64,000 nt of DNA from Legionella sp. PC1000 (GTDB taxonomy: Bacteria; Pseudomonadota; Gammaproteobacteria; Legionellales; Legionellaceae): contig NZ_CP059400.1 of the NCBI RefSeq assembly GCF_014109805.1, forward strand, positions 4,017,645-4,081,644, in the 5' to 3' direction. The translations under genes and the position numbers were made by a program. The notes beneath the pieces were generated by a model. That model was not told the DNA's origin. It made no database searches and saw only the letters and a program-made list of their open reading frames with translations. This document shows positions 8,271 through 18,199 of the stretch, one piece after another (within the stretch, counting starts at the first letter, position 1; every line of letters begins with the position of its first letter).

Positions 8271-11117
8271 TTAATAAGAATATTCTGAGGTAATTTGTAA
8301 TTGTCGATGCGACGCAGAAATTGTTTCGTGATGATACCTCAGATTATTGAGATAATGTGTTTTATGTTCTTCCAAATTAAATAGAGAAATTAATTGATAT
8401 TTCGGCTCGTCCAACATCCCTGGATACTTACTGATTTCTCTTTTAATTGCTTCTATTATTTTGACAAACAGACACTCATTCAAGGTGGAGGACTCACCTC
8501 CATTCATAAAGATCATAGCCAGTACTTTCGCATTACAATTTCCCTTTAAATAACCCTCTACTTCTGCTCTCCTTGAGGCTCCCAAAAGACTTCCCCATGT
8601 CTTCGATTCATATTTTGATAATGATGAAGAGATTAAGCTTTTAAATGATTTATCGGTAAGGGTATCTACCCAATCATAAATCGTCTTATACAGCACCGCG
8701 ATGCCCCCATCACTATAAGGATGGGTAAAGCGTTTGTCCTTTTTAGCAAAAAACACCACATCTCGGGTAAAATCATTGATGCCTTTTTCAAAACTTTTAT
8801 CTCTGATCGCAAGATCAATACTTGGTATAGGATGCTTTTGCAACATCAGAGGAGTAAGACCCTGCACAAGCAAAGTATTCAATGCCCCATCTTGCTGGGT
8901 TCCTGAGCTTAAAATATAAGCCAAACGATTATCACCACGTTCCTTTGAGCTCGATTTTAAATAGTTCTTCACCGGTTCAGCCCTTTGGCGGAATGAAAGT
9001 GAGGTGACTACTGGCGCATATTTTTTATCTATAATTTCATTGATATAATGTTCCAATTCTTCAGGTTTGAGACTTTTTGCCCAAACAAACAATGAATCAT
9101 GGTATTGTTTTTTCACGTCTTCATGTGTAAAAGGCAGCACTTCTCGTTTCACGGCAAGTAATGCTTCTTCCATCAGTTCGTCTGTAGTGGTCAAATGCAA
9201 TTGGAAATTGACCTGTTCTGCAATGAGCTTAAGGCTGGATGCAATACTATTAAATTCAGCAGCATAAGTTGTTGTATTCGCCAAGGCCTGGCGAATTTTT
9301 AGGTTATATGTTTGATGGAGTAAACTCAGTTTATTGGAAAACTCAAGATTGTCTTCTTCGGTAAGATCCTTACGTTTTTTTTCATAATAAGTCTTTGTTA
9401 CTTCACGAAATTCGTTAACAAAGGCAACTAAAGATAATAATGCGCCACGCAAATTACTGTCTTTATCAACACTAATCTTTGCTTCAATTATTTCAGCAGA
9501 AAGCACAGGGAGGTTTCCAAATAACTCCCATGCACTGGTTAAAGTGTCATCAGTTGCTTTTTTGCTTAGTAGTTCGGAAATTTGCACGTAGGGAGGATTA
9601 GTGGCTTCTTTAAGTAATGAGTTCGTTAGTCTGTACGAACTGTGAATCAACTCTTTCATTATTGGTGCAAATGCATCACGCCAGACCTGGTGATATCGTT
9701 TTTGTAATTCATCAGAATTGTACTTTAGATCTTCTTCTTTAGCATAGGTTGTTTCATTTTCCTTTTTGGCCCATTCCTGTATGGTGCGATAAAAAGAAGG
9801 CTTTTTGTAAAGATCTAGATAAGTAGGTGACAACGGTAACCCATAGCCGTTATCAGTACATCCCATGTAAAAGACCACTACTCGATATAAGTTATCATAG
9901 TGTTCTTGATATAAATCCATCATAAAATCAACAAATGATTTTGAGTTCGTCGTTTCATTGCAAAAGCGAGGATACAGCTCTTCATATTTAGCCCGTAAGC
10001 TGGGATCTGTCTCCTCTAAAGAGGTGTAATTTAAAGGCATATCACCAAAGAGCTCTGTTAAGCGTTTACGTTGTAACTCCGGTTGATATGTTAATAGGGC
10101 CTTTAAAGCGGCGGCCAGTTTCTGTTCCTGGGCAAGAGAGTTCTGTGCCAGACGCGCGAACTCGACTGGGTCTGCATAAGCTTTAGGTAATAGCTTGCGG
10201 GCTACATTAGGTACAATAGCCGGAATGGTAACTTGTCCTGGATTTTCGTAAGAAGGCCAATGATAAGGCATGGATTCCTGAACGTTGGGAAAAGCTTCAT
10301 AATCACGAACGGTGAGCGTTACATGTTCCTTAGGTACTCCGATTACTGATCTTGGTACTTTCATATGGATGGTGAACCAATAGAAGAACATATCAAAATC
10401 AATATCCGCAGTCAGCTCCTCAGCTATACCGAGGTTATGAGGATGCGAATCATCATCATCCAGGAACCATCGGCCGAGCAAAGTTTCCATGACATCTTTT
10501 TCGACCAGGGTTTTCACACTGGGAGCAACTTGCTCCTTTAAAGTACTGTTAACAGGAATACCCTGACTCGCATAATGGAGCGGTTTAAAACCCTCAATAC
10601 CAATAGATAGTGTACCAATTAACTTATCTTGAGTGTGGCCTCTTTTTGAGGTGATTTCCAAGATATTACTTTTTATAGTATTCAGCTGTTCCATTAAGGG
10701 CAGTTCAGGATTAAAGTTTGGTATATCCTTTACTGCAATAGTATCCTTCTTTAGTAAGCCATCAGGAGTTTTAACAGTGTATTCGAGGAGGTCTTTTTGC
10801 TCTAATTTAATATAAAGTGTGTTATCTTTTATAGTTTTGTTACTATCTGGCATTAATTCGAGATCATACTCCTCGAATACTAAACGCTCTTCGGCCGATC
10901 TTTTTCCTTGGAATAACCTTTTGAATGATGAGGTAGCTACACTGATTTTGGCTAATAATTCAGGATAGTGATTTTTAGGCTCTAATTTTTTAAAAAAAGC
11001 CTTCTTGACAACACCATCTTCTTCAAAGGAAACCTTCCATGTTTCATGAGAGCTATCCGAAATTTTTTCTACATAAGTGAGTTTATTATTTCTGAGTGCT
11101 TTTTTTGGAATTCCCAT
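8271..11117 (-). CDS. Large kinase-like protein, probable Dot/Icm effector
   Basis: This 948-residue protein has no signal peptide or membrane segment. The first 250 residues look like a divergent kinase fold: a lysine-rich strand at [10 protein letters not shown] (residues 36-45), then a catalytic-loop-like cluster D220-D223 with HPHN at 225-228, then a metal-site-like DIDFD at 238-242. This spacing resembles PI3/PI4-kinase-like and HipA-like folds, and the text reminds me of the Legionella LegA5/MavQ group of lipid-kinase effectors. That link is from memory of the family and is not proven here. The rest is helical, charged and unlike any domain I can name. The ATG follows GGATT closely. It reads leftward toward psd. 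Confidence 0.7.
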   Translation of the reverse strand: MGIPKKALRNNKLTYVEKISDSSHETWKVSFEEDGVVKKAFFKKLEPKNHYPELLAKISVATSSFKRLFQGKRSAEERLVFEEYDLELMPDSNKTIKDNTLYIKLEQKDLLEYTVKTPDGLLKKDTIAVKDIPNFNPELPLMEQLNTIKSNILEITSKRGHTQDKLIGTLSIGIEGFKPLHYASQGIPVNSTLKEQVAPSVKTLVEKDVMETLLGRWFLDDDDSHPHNLGIAEELTADIDFDMFFYWFTIHMKVPRSVIGVPKEHVTLTVRDYEAFPNVQESMPYHWPSYENPGQVTIPAIVPNVARKLLPKAYADPVEFARLAQNSLAQEQKLAAALKALLTYQPELQRKRLTELFGDMPLNYTSLEETDPSLRAKYEELYPRFCNETTNSKSFVDFMMDLYQEHYDNLYRVVVFYMGCTDNGYGLPLSPTYLDLYKKPSFYRTIQEWAKKENETTYAKEEDLKYNSDELQKRYHQVWRDAFAPIMKELIHSSYRLTNSLLKEATNPPYVQISELLSKKATDDTLTSAWELFGNLPVLSAEIIEAKISVDKDSNLRGALLSLVAFVNEFREVTKTYYEKKRKDLTEEDNLEFSNKLSLLHQTYNLKIRQALANTTTYAAEFNSIASSLKLIAEQVNFQLHLTTTDELMEEALLAVKREVLPFTHEDVKKQYHDSLFVWAKSLKPEELEHYINEIIDKKYAPVVTSLSFRQRAEPVKNYLKSSSKERGDNRLAYILSSGTQQDGALNTLLVQGLTPLMLQKHPIPSIDLAIRDKSFEKGINDFTRDVVFFAKKDKRFTHPYSDGGIAVLYKTIYDWVDTLTDKSFKSLISSSLSKYESKTWGSLLGASRRAEVEGYLKGNCNAKVLAMIFMNGGESSTLNECLFVKIIEAIKREISKYPGMLDEPKYQLISLFNLEEHKTHYLNNLRYHHETISASHRQLQITSEYSY

Positions 11118-11324
11118 ATTTTAATCCATTAAATCCCAGTCGTCCTTTTAGAATAGTTCATATTAGGCAGAAATATTCAATAAGTTCAAGAATAATTTTC
11201 AAACAGATAACAAGGAAACTAAACAGTTAAGATTCAAATACTTAATGGATTACTCAAACTCATGACACACTGTTTTTGAATGAATCATCATGCAAATTAC
11301 ATGCCTGATCAGTAAGAATGCCCC

Positions 11325-11375
11325 GCCCGGAGGGAGATTGGTTCCGGGCTAAGGGCGGTAACCTTCTTCGGTTAC
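11325..11375. other. GC-rich double hairpin between two effector-like genes
   Basis: Two perfect inverted repeats follow each other in an otherwise AT-rich gap. GCCCGGA/TCCGGGC (11325-11331 and 11343-11349) has an 11-nt loop, and GTAACC/GGTTAC (11358-11363 and 11370-11375) has a 6-nt loop. They lie just past the 3' end of the leftward 766-codon gene. No U-tract follows in that direction, so a simple terminator is doubtful. Confidence 0.4.
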
Positions 11376-11381
11376 GTTTGA

Positions 11382-13682
11382 CTAACTCATTTGACACCAG
11401 GATAGGGGAAAACACACTCCATTTTCATCCGAGTTTTCTAGATCGATAAGCTTAAGCACTTCCTTATCCAGTTCGCGTATTTCCTCTCCTGAGCGAGTCT
11501 GGTTAAAAAACCAGAAATTGCCAGTCTTGTAGTATTTATATGCGTTAGCCCCTCCAAGGGAAAGGGTGCAGCTAACTATATTAGCAATAACAATTAAGGC
11601 ATTGTATAAAAATCTATATAAATCAGACTCAATTTCAGGATCGACAATTTTAAGTACTTCATTTTCAGCGTTCTTTAATGTAGTCCGCACATCATCGGCA
11701 TGAGGATTCATGAGCGCATCATAAGAAATATTGTATAATTTTTTCCTATAAGCTTCTTCTGCATCCTTCCATTTTTTATGCATTTCACTGGATGATTTAG
11801 ACCCAGCTAAACGCTCATGAATTATTTTGCATTGAGCCTCAACCCGCAAAATAATGTGCCGAAACCGTTTAGCTTCTTCCCTCTCTTCTTGTGCTGCCAA
11901 TTCGATCAGATCTTTTCCGATCTTTAAGTCTTGCATTTGCCTGACACAAATAAAACGCTCGCGCAGGCTGTCAGCCAAAGCCAATTGTACTGGATCTTTT
12001 ATGGCAAGGACCTTATTGCCTTGAGTTTGTATCCCATGCACTACCCCGCTATAAAGAACTTCCATCAATAACGTTCGCGTTTTATCCTCCATATTCGCTA
12101 ATTGTGGTAAAAGCAGGCGTAAGGCTTGTCCTTTATTATCCTTCTCTAATACTAAATGATAGGCTTGAAGAGGGGCAGTAATACCTGATTTTTTTAATAG
12201 AAGTAACGCGGTGCTTGCTGCTTTTAACTCGTCAAGAGTTAGTTTGCGTAATCTTGATGTTACATCATGAAGCTCTTGAAATTCTTTAGCGAAATGGTGA
12301 GCAATTGATTTTTGTAAATGTTGGTGTGGATTTAGCGCAAGCTTTTCTAGATCTTCAATAGTAATGGTTTTGGTTTGGTCTAAAGCCACCAGGCTTGAAG
12401 CCAATAAGGGATATTTCTTTGTTGCAGCAACGATTTGTTGATAACCATCTTCAGATAAAGATCCTTTGACCCAAAATATCAAACAAAGTCGTCTGCAGTC
12501 TTCATCCGGTATAGAAAAAATAAGTTTTAATTCGTCACGTTTCGATTTAGATTCTTTAAAAAATTTAGGGACATCTTCTGTGAGTGCCGGCTCCAACTCA
12601 ACTAAACTGGCTATAGCTTGGTAGTAAGCTTTTTCAGATAAAATATCTCGAATTAATTCCTCCGGATAGGATTGTTGAATTAAAAATGGAAGTAGCTTAA
12701 TTTGGGTCTCATCCCTCATGTAGCCACTAAACTTTCTAATCAATTCAAGATTGGTCAGTAGCTTCCGGTTTTGCTCAAGAATTCCCTTTTCGTAAAATAC
12801 GATGATGCTTTTTAATAAACTTTTATTAATGCGTTCATCATCAGTGAATGTTAATTGAATTCTTTGAATTTCTTTACGTAATGGACTGGATTCAGATAAA
12901 AGCTCCTTGAGCAGAGAAACGGACAACGGAAGCTCATCCAGTATTTTGTATTGAAAAAGCAAATCCAGGGCTGGATTCTCTGCAAATAACGCGGATAAAT
13001 TAAGTTCAGCAAAAGGAAGCGGTTCGTGGAGGGTTGCCGTTTCTTGCGCTACTTGGATTTTTCGCATCAATAGGGCAATACGATGAAATCGTAAGTTAAT
13101 CTCGTTATTCCCTTGGACTGCATTGTGTAATAAAAAACCGGGAATAGCAGAACCAATCTGCTTTAATAAGGGTTCTATAGATGACACGGGAGAAACGTTC
13201 ACCCCAGCAGCAGGCGATTTAATATACGGGGTTAAATTAAAGCTTGCTACACAGACAATTTCTCTGGTTTGTGGACTTGCATGACCCTTTTTTATTAAAC
13301 CGATTACCCACTGTTTCGGGTCATCCTTTCGATACATCACCATAACGCCGCAGTCCTCTCCTGCGTCATTAATATAGGCAAAATCATGGCAACCTAAATT
13401 CGCCTTGTAAGCCTCTGAGTCTTCCTTTTCTCTTTTGAGCGGCTCGGGTCCAAATAAATAGGACAGATTTCCTGCAGTCATATTACCATGCAGATAATAT
13501 TTCCCTAGAGCCTGTTTGCGCCAGATATTAAAATGTCTTATTGCTTGCTGTATCGTACCCAGGAAATTCACAGATGGGAGATCCGCAATTATTTTTGTGT
13601 CATCTTTTTGTTCTGCAATGGCCCAGCCCTGTCCAAAAGCATGAAAAATTTGTTCTGCGTTTCCCTTCAGCAAATAAGGCAT
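11382..13682 (-). CDS. Large hypothetical protein, probable effector
   Basis: I do not recognise this 766-residue protein. There is no export signal. The N-terminal ~200 residues are mixed alpha/beta, the middle is a long series of amphipathic leucine-rich helices, and a charged coiled-coil-like stretch lies around residues 590-660. One hydrophobic segment near residues 690-712 could insert into a membrane, leaving a short acidic C-terminal tail. Size, composition, lack of homologous domains and position beside other such genes suggest a Dot/Icm substrate; this is inference. Upstream on its strand is CTTAAT-N5-ATTATA, a partial match to the PmrA half-site pair, followed by AT-rich promoter-like sequence. 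Confidence 0.62.
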   Translation of the reverse strand: MPYLLKGNAEQIFHAFGQGWAIAEQKDDTKIIADLPSVNFLGTIQQAIRHFNIWRKQALGKYYLHGNMTAGNLSYLFGPEPLKREKEDSEAYKANLGCHDFAYINDAGEDCGVMVMYRKDDPKQWVIGLIKKGHASPQTREIVCVASFNLTPYIKSPAAGVNVSPVSSIEPLLKQIGSAIPGFLLHNAVQGNNEINLRFHRIALLMRKIQVAQETATLHEPLPFAELNLSALFAENPALDLLFQYKILDELPLSVSLLKELLSESSPLRKEIQRIQLTFTDDERINKSLLKSIIVFYEKGILEQNRKLLTNLELIRKFSGYMRDETQIKLLPFLIQQSYPEELIRDILSEKAYYQAIASLVELEPALTEDVPKFFKESKSKRDELKLIFSIPDEDCRRLCLIFWVKGSLSEDGYQQIVAATKKYPLLASSLVALDQTKTITIEDLEKLALNPHQHLQKSIAHHFAKEFQELHDVTSRLRKLTLDELKAASTALLLLKKSGITAPLQAYHLVLEKDNKGQALRLLLPQLANMEDKTRTLLMEVLYSGVVHGIQTQGNKVLAIKDPVQLALADSLRERFICVRQMQDLKIGKDLIELAAQEEREEAKRFRHIILRVEAQCKIIHERLAGSKSSSEMHKKWKDAEEAYRKKLYNISYDALMNPHADDVRTTLKNAENEVLKIVDPEIESDLYRFLYNALIVIANIVSCTLSLGGANAYKYYKTGNFWFFNQTRSGEEIRELDKEVLKLIDLENSDENGVCFPLSWCQMS

Positions 13683-13903
13683 AATTCATTCTCAATATGA
13701 CAAATTGAGAGTATTATAACCAGGAATTCATCGAGATGGTGATGGTTTTTTGCTAAAATTGCATTTTTAATACCTTATAATACGTTATAATGACTCATTA
13801 AGCCCGAATAAAAGAGATCAGGACGTAGGACCCAGTCCTATTGAGAAGCCCCTTAATTATGCGGATGACGTACTGACGATCCATCAAGACAAAGAAAATA
13901 AAT

Positions 13904-14752
13904 ATGAAATGCAATATCATAGGCGCAGGCCGATTAGGTAAAAATATCGCACTGGCCTTATCTAAAGCTCATCTCATCTCGTCCTTTTCCATTTGTAATC
14001 GCAGTTTGGAAAGTGCACAAAGGGCGAGGCAGGAGATTGGTTCCGGCCAGGTAGTTGACAAAATTGCGCACTTACCTGCAGCTGAAGTAATCTGGATATG
14101 CTGTAATGATGATGCCATTCACAATGCCGTAGAAATCCTCACTCATACTGATGTCTTAAAGCCGGGTAATTTTGTTATTCACTGCAGTGGGGTTTTGAGT
14201 TCAGCTGTATTGGCTCCTTTAAGAAAACAAGGCTGCTTAGTCGCGAGTTTTCATCCTTTAAAAGCATTTAAAGCAAATTATCTGGAGCCCACAGCATTTT
14301 ATCAAGTTGATTGTGTTTTGGAGGGTGACTCTGAAGTATGCGAGTGGCTAAAAAGCGCGTTCAAGCAGTTAGGTTCTCATCTCATTACCCTTAAACCGGA
14401 GGCAAAAACAGCATATCATGCTGCGGCATGTATGGCTTCAAATTACTTAATTACCTTGGCATCCTGCAGTGAAGAATTGTTTCTTAAAGCAGGTATCGAT
14501 GCACAACAAAGTCGACGGATGATAGTCAATTTAATGCAAGGTAATTTAAATAACTTAGAACAAACCGAACGTATTGCAGAGTCACTCACAGGACCATTAG
14601 CAAGAGGGGATGTGCAAACCATTGCGTTGCATTTAGATTCGATAGAAAATCCAGAGATCAAGCGTTTATACCAAAGTGCAGCATTGAGTACCTTGCCGCT
14701 AACACAATTATCTGAAGAAATAAAAGAAAAAATTACAGGTCTTTGTAGTTGA
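13904..14752 (+). CDS. Rossmann-like and DUF2520 domain protein
   Basis: This 282-residue protein has an N-terminal NAD(P)-binding Rossmann domain with GAGRLGKN at residues 7-14 and a C-terminal helical DUF2520 domain (roughly 130-260). The latter is recognisable by SFHPLKAF, then HAAACMASNYL, and the GPLARGD segment. The architecture is that of 6-phosphogluconate/ketopantoate-reductase-like proteins, but DUF2520 members have no settled reaction. No strong ribosome binding site precedes the ATG. The upstream region has two TATAAT-like boxes in AT-rich sequence and is shared with the divergent 766-residue gene. Confidence 0.85.
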   Translation: MKCNIIGAGRLGKNIALALSKAHLISSFSICNRSLESAQRARQEIGSGQVVDKIAHLPAAEVIWICCNDDAIHNAVEILTHTDVLKPGNFVIHCSGVLSSAVLAPLRKQGCLVASFHPLKAFKANYLEPTAFYQVDCVLEGDSEVCEWLKSAFKQLGSHLITLKPEAKTAYHAAACMASNYLITLASCSEELFLKAGIDAQQSRRMIVNLMQGNLNNLEQTERIAESLTGPLARGDVQTIALHLDSIENPEIKRLYQSAALSTLPLTQLSEEIKEKITGLCS

Positions 14753-14792
14753 GTTTCTCACTTAAAAGAATGAGTTATCCAATATCCTGGGT

Positions 14793-14815
14793 TACAGCCT
14801 TCAACCAGGGCTGTA
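14793..14815 (+). terminator. Possible terminator hairpin
   Basis: TACAGCC and GGCTGTA form a 7-bp stem with a 9-nt loop between two convergent genes, about 40 bases past the DUF2520 gene. The downstream T content is low, so activity is uncertain. Confidence 0.35.
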
Positions 14816-14855
14816 TCTCACCCTGGAACAATAGGCTGCCAAAAAGTCAAAGTTC

Positions 14856-17800
14856 TTAGACATTCGTAGGAGTACTACTATATTGCTCTCCCTTTCCTAG
14901 ACCCGATTCGTCAGAAAGGTCAACACCAATACCCTCTTTAGGATCAACTAAGTCAATTTGTGATCGCGGTGATACCACTGGTTGCTTTGGAATCTCTTTA
15001 ACCCCCAAACGATCTACCAGTGTTTTTGGACCATCATTAAATTGAGGCTCAACAACTTTGACTTTGGCCTCTTCTTTCTCAACTTGAAACTCATAGCCTT
15101 CATGAGAGCCCCCCTTGGCTTTCTTAAGTCCGTCCTTTTCCGTACTCGTTAATTCTGTTCCACCTTTCTTCTTATTAAATAATTCATCTTCCTTTAACAC
15201 CTCTAAAATTACCTCACGAGTACGTTTATCCTGGCCTTTATGTGCCTGGGTTTTACTTGCGCCGGTAGCATCAAGATTCATTTCTCTATCTGCCGCATTA
15301 TTAGTATCAATTAATTGGGCGATATAGAACTTTCTAACTGAAGGAATCAGTAATAAGGGTGCTGTTGCTAAAGCAAACAGTCCAAGCCCAATTCGCGCAG
15401 TCCAACGCAAGAAAGGATTTTTTATATTCTGCACAAATGAAAAACTGCTTACTTTCGCAGCACCGCCTTGGTCTTCGCGTGAAATTGCTGCCGCACCCCC
15501 GTGCAAGTTACTTTTGCTTACCGATACAGCAATCGCAGCACGTAATTCATCGGGATCCGCTGTTTCTCCTTTTGCATATGCTTTCATTTGAGCATAAATT
15601 GCTTTTTCATGCTTTTGCAGCTTATCCAGCTTTCCATCGTTATGTTCTACACGCTCATGAATACTTTTCAATAAGGCAAAGCGCAACATGACATCCTGAT
15701 TACGCTCATTACCACTTTTACAGCCCCCAGTTGATGCCCATTCGATATACATACTAAGCGCTTGGCTCAGTTGACCGTAGCGTACATCCCAATGCTGGTT
15801 AGTAGCAATCATTCTTGCAAGTGCATTGGACGCTAATGAAGGTAAATCGTCATCATCCTCTTGTTGCGATAACCCACTTTCTAATTCTTTTTTAAATGCT
15901 CTGATCTCTTTAATTAAAGTATCACCCGCTATTGACTGAGCGAAATATGTTGGTCTCTGTTTATCATCTAAAAAAGTATCATAATGCTCACGTACTCTAG
16001 CATTGATAGCAGTGATTTTTTCCTTTACTTCTTCACTTAAATAAGCACTATTTTCTTGAAACGTGTGCAGCATGGCCATTTCGGCACTTAAGGTAATGTC
16101 ATCCAGTTCCACAGAACCGGTAACGAAACTTCTATCATCTCGATAACCTAAATCTCGAGTATGCCGGTTTGTACCGATATTTTGTACGTATAAGAAATTA
16201 TTTTTGCCTGGTTCTAACTCTTTCTGTCCTGCATTAAACTCATGCATGGCCTGGATCATATAGAGGGCACTGGCTCTTTGTCGGTTATTATTATCTCCTA
16301 TAGTTTCAAATGCTTCTGAATGAAACGAAGTAAATAAGTTTTCTACGGCAGGACCTTCTTTGCCACCACGCATATTACGCATTTGCGCATGAAGAAAACC
16401 AAATTTATTTACTAGATCTCTTCTAATGTCGTCTTCGCTCATCGTGGGATGAAAAACCAGTGCTGGTGAGGGGATACGCGCACTCACAGCGGGAGTTGGA
16501 TGCAATACACCCGTTTCATCTTGATAAGTATAAGTAACTCGCCTAAAAGCCGCTTGATCTTCTGTTTGTAACCCTGGAATAAACGAAGGTTTGTCATGTG
16601 CTGTCTGTTTAGTTCCGCTTATTAACATCCCTTGTTGTAAGTAATTGGACGTGTAAAAATAGTCATATCCTGTAGCCGTCTCCGCAGTAAAGACATGTTT
16701 ATTCAACTCGCCGCTTAGTTTTTGCATGTATCCTAAAACAGTTTCTCTAGTACGCTTCTTAATTAGAGCCTCTTGCTCTTCTTTCGTAAGGCTTCCAGAA
16801 GTTAACTTCCCTTCTTCATCAAATTTTAAATTCTGATGCTTCTTAAGTAGTTCCTTTTGTTCTGCTTCCGTTAATTTTCCTGAAGTTAACTTTCCTTCTT
16901 CATCAAATTCTAAAGATAACGCTACGCGTTCTTTTAAATGCGCAACGACTCCTTCTATAAGTGCTTTTTTTGCAGATTCAGCTAATTTAACTCTTTCTTT
17001 AGCCAAATTTTGATTAAGTTTATTTACATCAACCTTACCATTTGAATCACTGGATTTTTTAACGGCTTCCTTATAAGCCTTGGCCACTTCATCCTGAATC
17101 TTCAGCGCGGCATTATGGCGAATATTTTGCCACGCATCATGACTAATTGTTTCCTTATCTTCACCATAGGTTATGGAACGCCGCTCAAATGTTCTCGCCA
17201 TTAAATTCATATGCGCATAAGTTTCTTCAAAAGAGGCAACCATGCTTGCTCTTTGATGAGAAAGAAGCGGCTGTCCACCATATTTTTTTACAAACTTATC
17301 CCTTAGCTTCCTATGCACATCGGTGCCTTCACCATTTACTTGACCACTTAAATCAATAGAACATAAAGTAGTGTCAGTAGGTGTACGACCACCAAGGACC
17401 TTTTTAAGCCCCCCTTTAATCTCTATACCTTGTCTATCGTCAACATTCGGCATGTTTAGAGCAGCTTCTATCTTCTTAAGTACCTTTTCTTGTTCTTTTT
17501 CAGATAGTGTTAACTCGTAAATTAAACGAGCTTGGGGATCAAACAATAAATCGTCACGCTTCTTAAGTATCTCGCTTTGTTCCTTTTCAGATAAAACCCC
17601 TGAGGTTAACCGTCCGTGTTCATCAAACAAAAAATCCTCATGGTTCTTCTTCACTTCTTCTTGTTCTTGTGCTGTTAGAACTAAATGTCCCTCCTTATCA
17701 AGCAAGGTGACCTTACTTCTTACACGCTCCAGGGTTATTTCACGCAGGTAATCTTGATAGATGGCATTGGCTTTGGCGGTAGCATATCGTTGCTGTTCGA

Positions 17801-18026
17801 TTTTTATTCCATCGCGTACTTCTTGAGATAGACTATTCTGGAAATCAAGATCATTTAAACTCGCTAAGGCTTTTCGTTCATCACTTCCTTCAGCTGTTTC
17901 GCCTGCTTTAAAAAGTAATTTCTGATATATTGCAATTTTGACATCATCTCTTAAATTTCTAAAATTTTCTTGATAATGCCCCTCACCTGCTGCGATAAGA
18001 TCTTTAAATGTTTTTAAAAGTGCCAT
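14856..18026 (-). CDS. CX5R phosphatase-like effector (SidF/SopB-like), with internal repeats
   Basis: The protein has 1056 residues and no signal peptide. The motif GGCKSGNERN places a cysteine at 769 and an arginine at 775, i.e. C-X5-R, closely resembling the CKSGKDR loop of SopB/IpgD phosphoinositide phosphatases and the CX5R loop of Legionella SidF. A single strong hydrophobic stretch follows at about 875-897, which fits membrane anchoring as in SidF. Two clusters of a 27-28-residue repeat built on FDEEGxLTSGxLTxxEQ occur at about 107-188 (three copies) and 372-427 (two copies). The C-terminal 130 residues are polar and rich in Lys, Glu and Asp. Known from the family: such enzymes act on phosphoinositides of the Legionella vacuole. 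Substrate here is inference. Confidence 0.72.
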   Translation of the reverse strand: MALLKTFKDLIAAGEGHYQENFRNLRDDVKIAIYQKLLFKAGETAEGSDERKALASLNDLDFQNSLSQEVRDGIKIEQQRYATAKANAIYQDYLREITLERVRSKVTLLDKEGHLVLTAQEQEEVKKNHEDFLFDEHGRLTSGVLSEKEQSEILKKRDDLLFDPQARLIYELTLSEKEQEKVLKKIEAALNMPNVDDRQGIEIKGGLKKVLGGRTPTDTTLCSIDLSGQVNGEGTDVHRKLRDKFVKKYGGQPLLSHQRASMVASFEETYAHMNLMARTFERRSITYGEDKETISHDAWQNIRHNAALKIQDEVAKAYKEAVKKSSDSNGKVDVNKLNQNLAKERVKLAESAKKALIEGVVAHLKERVALSLEFDEEGKLTSGKLTEAEQKELLKKHQNLKFDEEGKLTSGSLTKEEQEALIKKRTRETVLGYMQKLSGELNKHVFTAETATGYDYFYTSNYLQQGMLISGTKQTAHDKPSFIPGLQTEDQAAFRRVTYTYQDETGVLHPTPAVSARIPSPALVFHPTMSEDDIRRDLVNKFGFLHAQMRNMRGGKEGPAVENLFTSFHSEAFETIGDNNNRQRASALYMIQAMHEFNAGQKELEPGKNNFLYVQNIGTNRHTRDLGYRDDRSFVTGSVELDDITLSAEMAMLHTFQENSAYLSEEVKEKITAINARVREHYDTFLDDKQRPTYFAQSIAGDTLIKEIRAFKKELESGLSQQEDDDDLPSLASNALARMIATNQHWDVRYGQLSQALSMYIEWASTGGCKSGNERNQDVMLRFALLKSIHERVEHNDGKLDKLQKHEKAIYAQMKAYAKGETADPDELRAAIAVSVSKSNLHGGAAAISREDQGGAAKVSSFSFVQNIKNPFLRWTARIGLGLFALATAPLLLIPSVRKFYIAQLIDTNNAADREMNLDATGASKTQAHKGQDKRTREVILEVLKEDELFNKKKGGTELTSTEKDGLKKAKGGSHEGYEFQVEKEEAKVKVVEPQFNDGPKTLVDRLGVKEIPKQPVVSPRSQIDLVDPKEGIGVDLSDESGLGKGEQYSSTPTNV

Positions 18027-18151
18027 GCAACGGCCCCTACTTAGGCTTATGATTATATTTTAGCACGCAAATATTACATTAACCTTACGTGATATAAATT
18101 CAAAAAAGCTACTGCATCAAGTAGTTCTGTAGTTAACTGGAATAGTAAAAT

Positions 18152-18182
18152 CCCGGGTTCCGCTGCGCTGCACCGAGGCTAC
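18152..18182. repeat. Diverged copy of the intergenic hairpin repeat
   Basis: This stretch shares GGGTTCCGCTGCGCTGCACC and GGCTAC with the repeat at 7253-7287, but the left arm is degraded (CCC in place of GTAGCCT), so the hairpin is weaker. It lies between the start of the CX5R gene and the end of the RND pump gene. Confidence 0.55.
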
Positions 18183-18199
18183 TGTTTTATTTTGGATGG

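Noticed and set aside
15359..15691. A 110-codon rightward frame opposite the CX5R gene
   Set aside because: It lies wholly antisense to a well-supported 1056-codon gene, has no ribosome binding site and reads as low-complexity shadow sequence.
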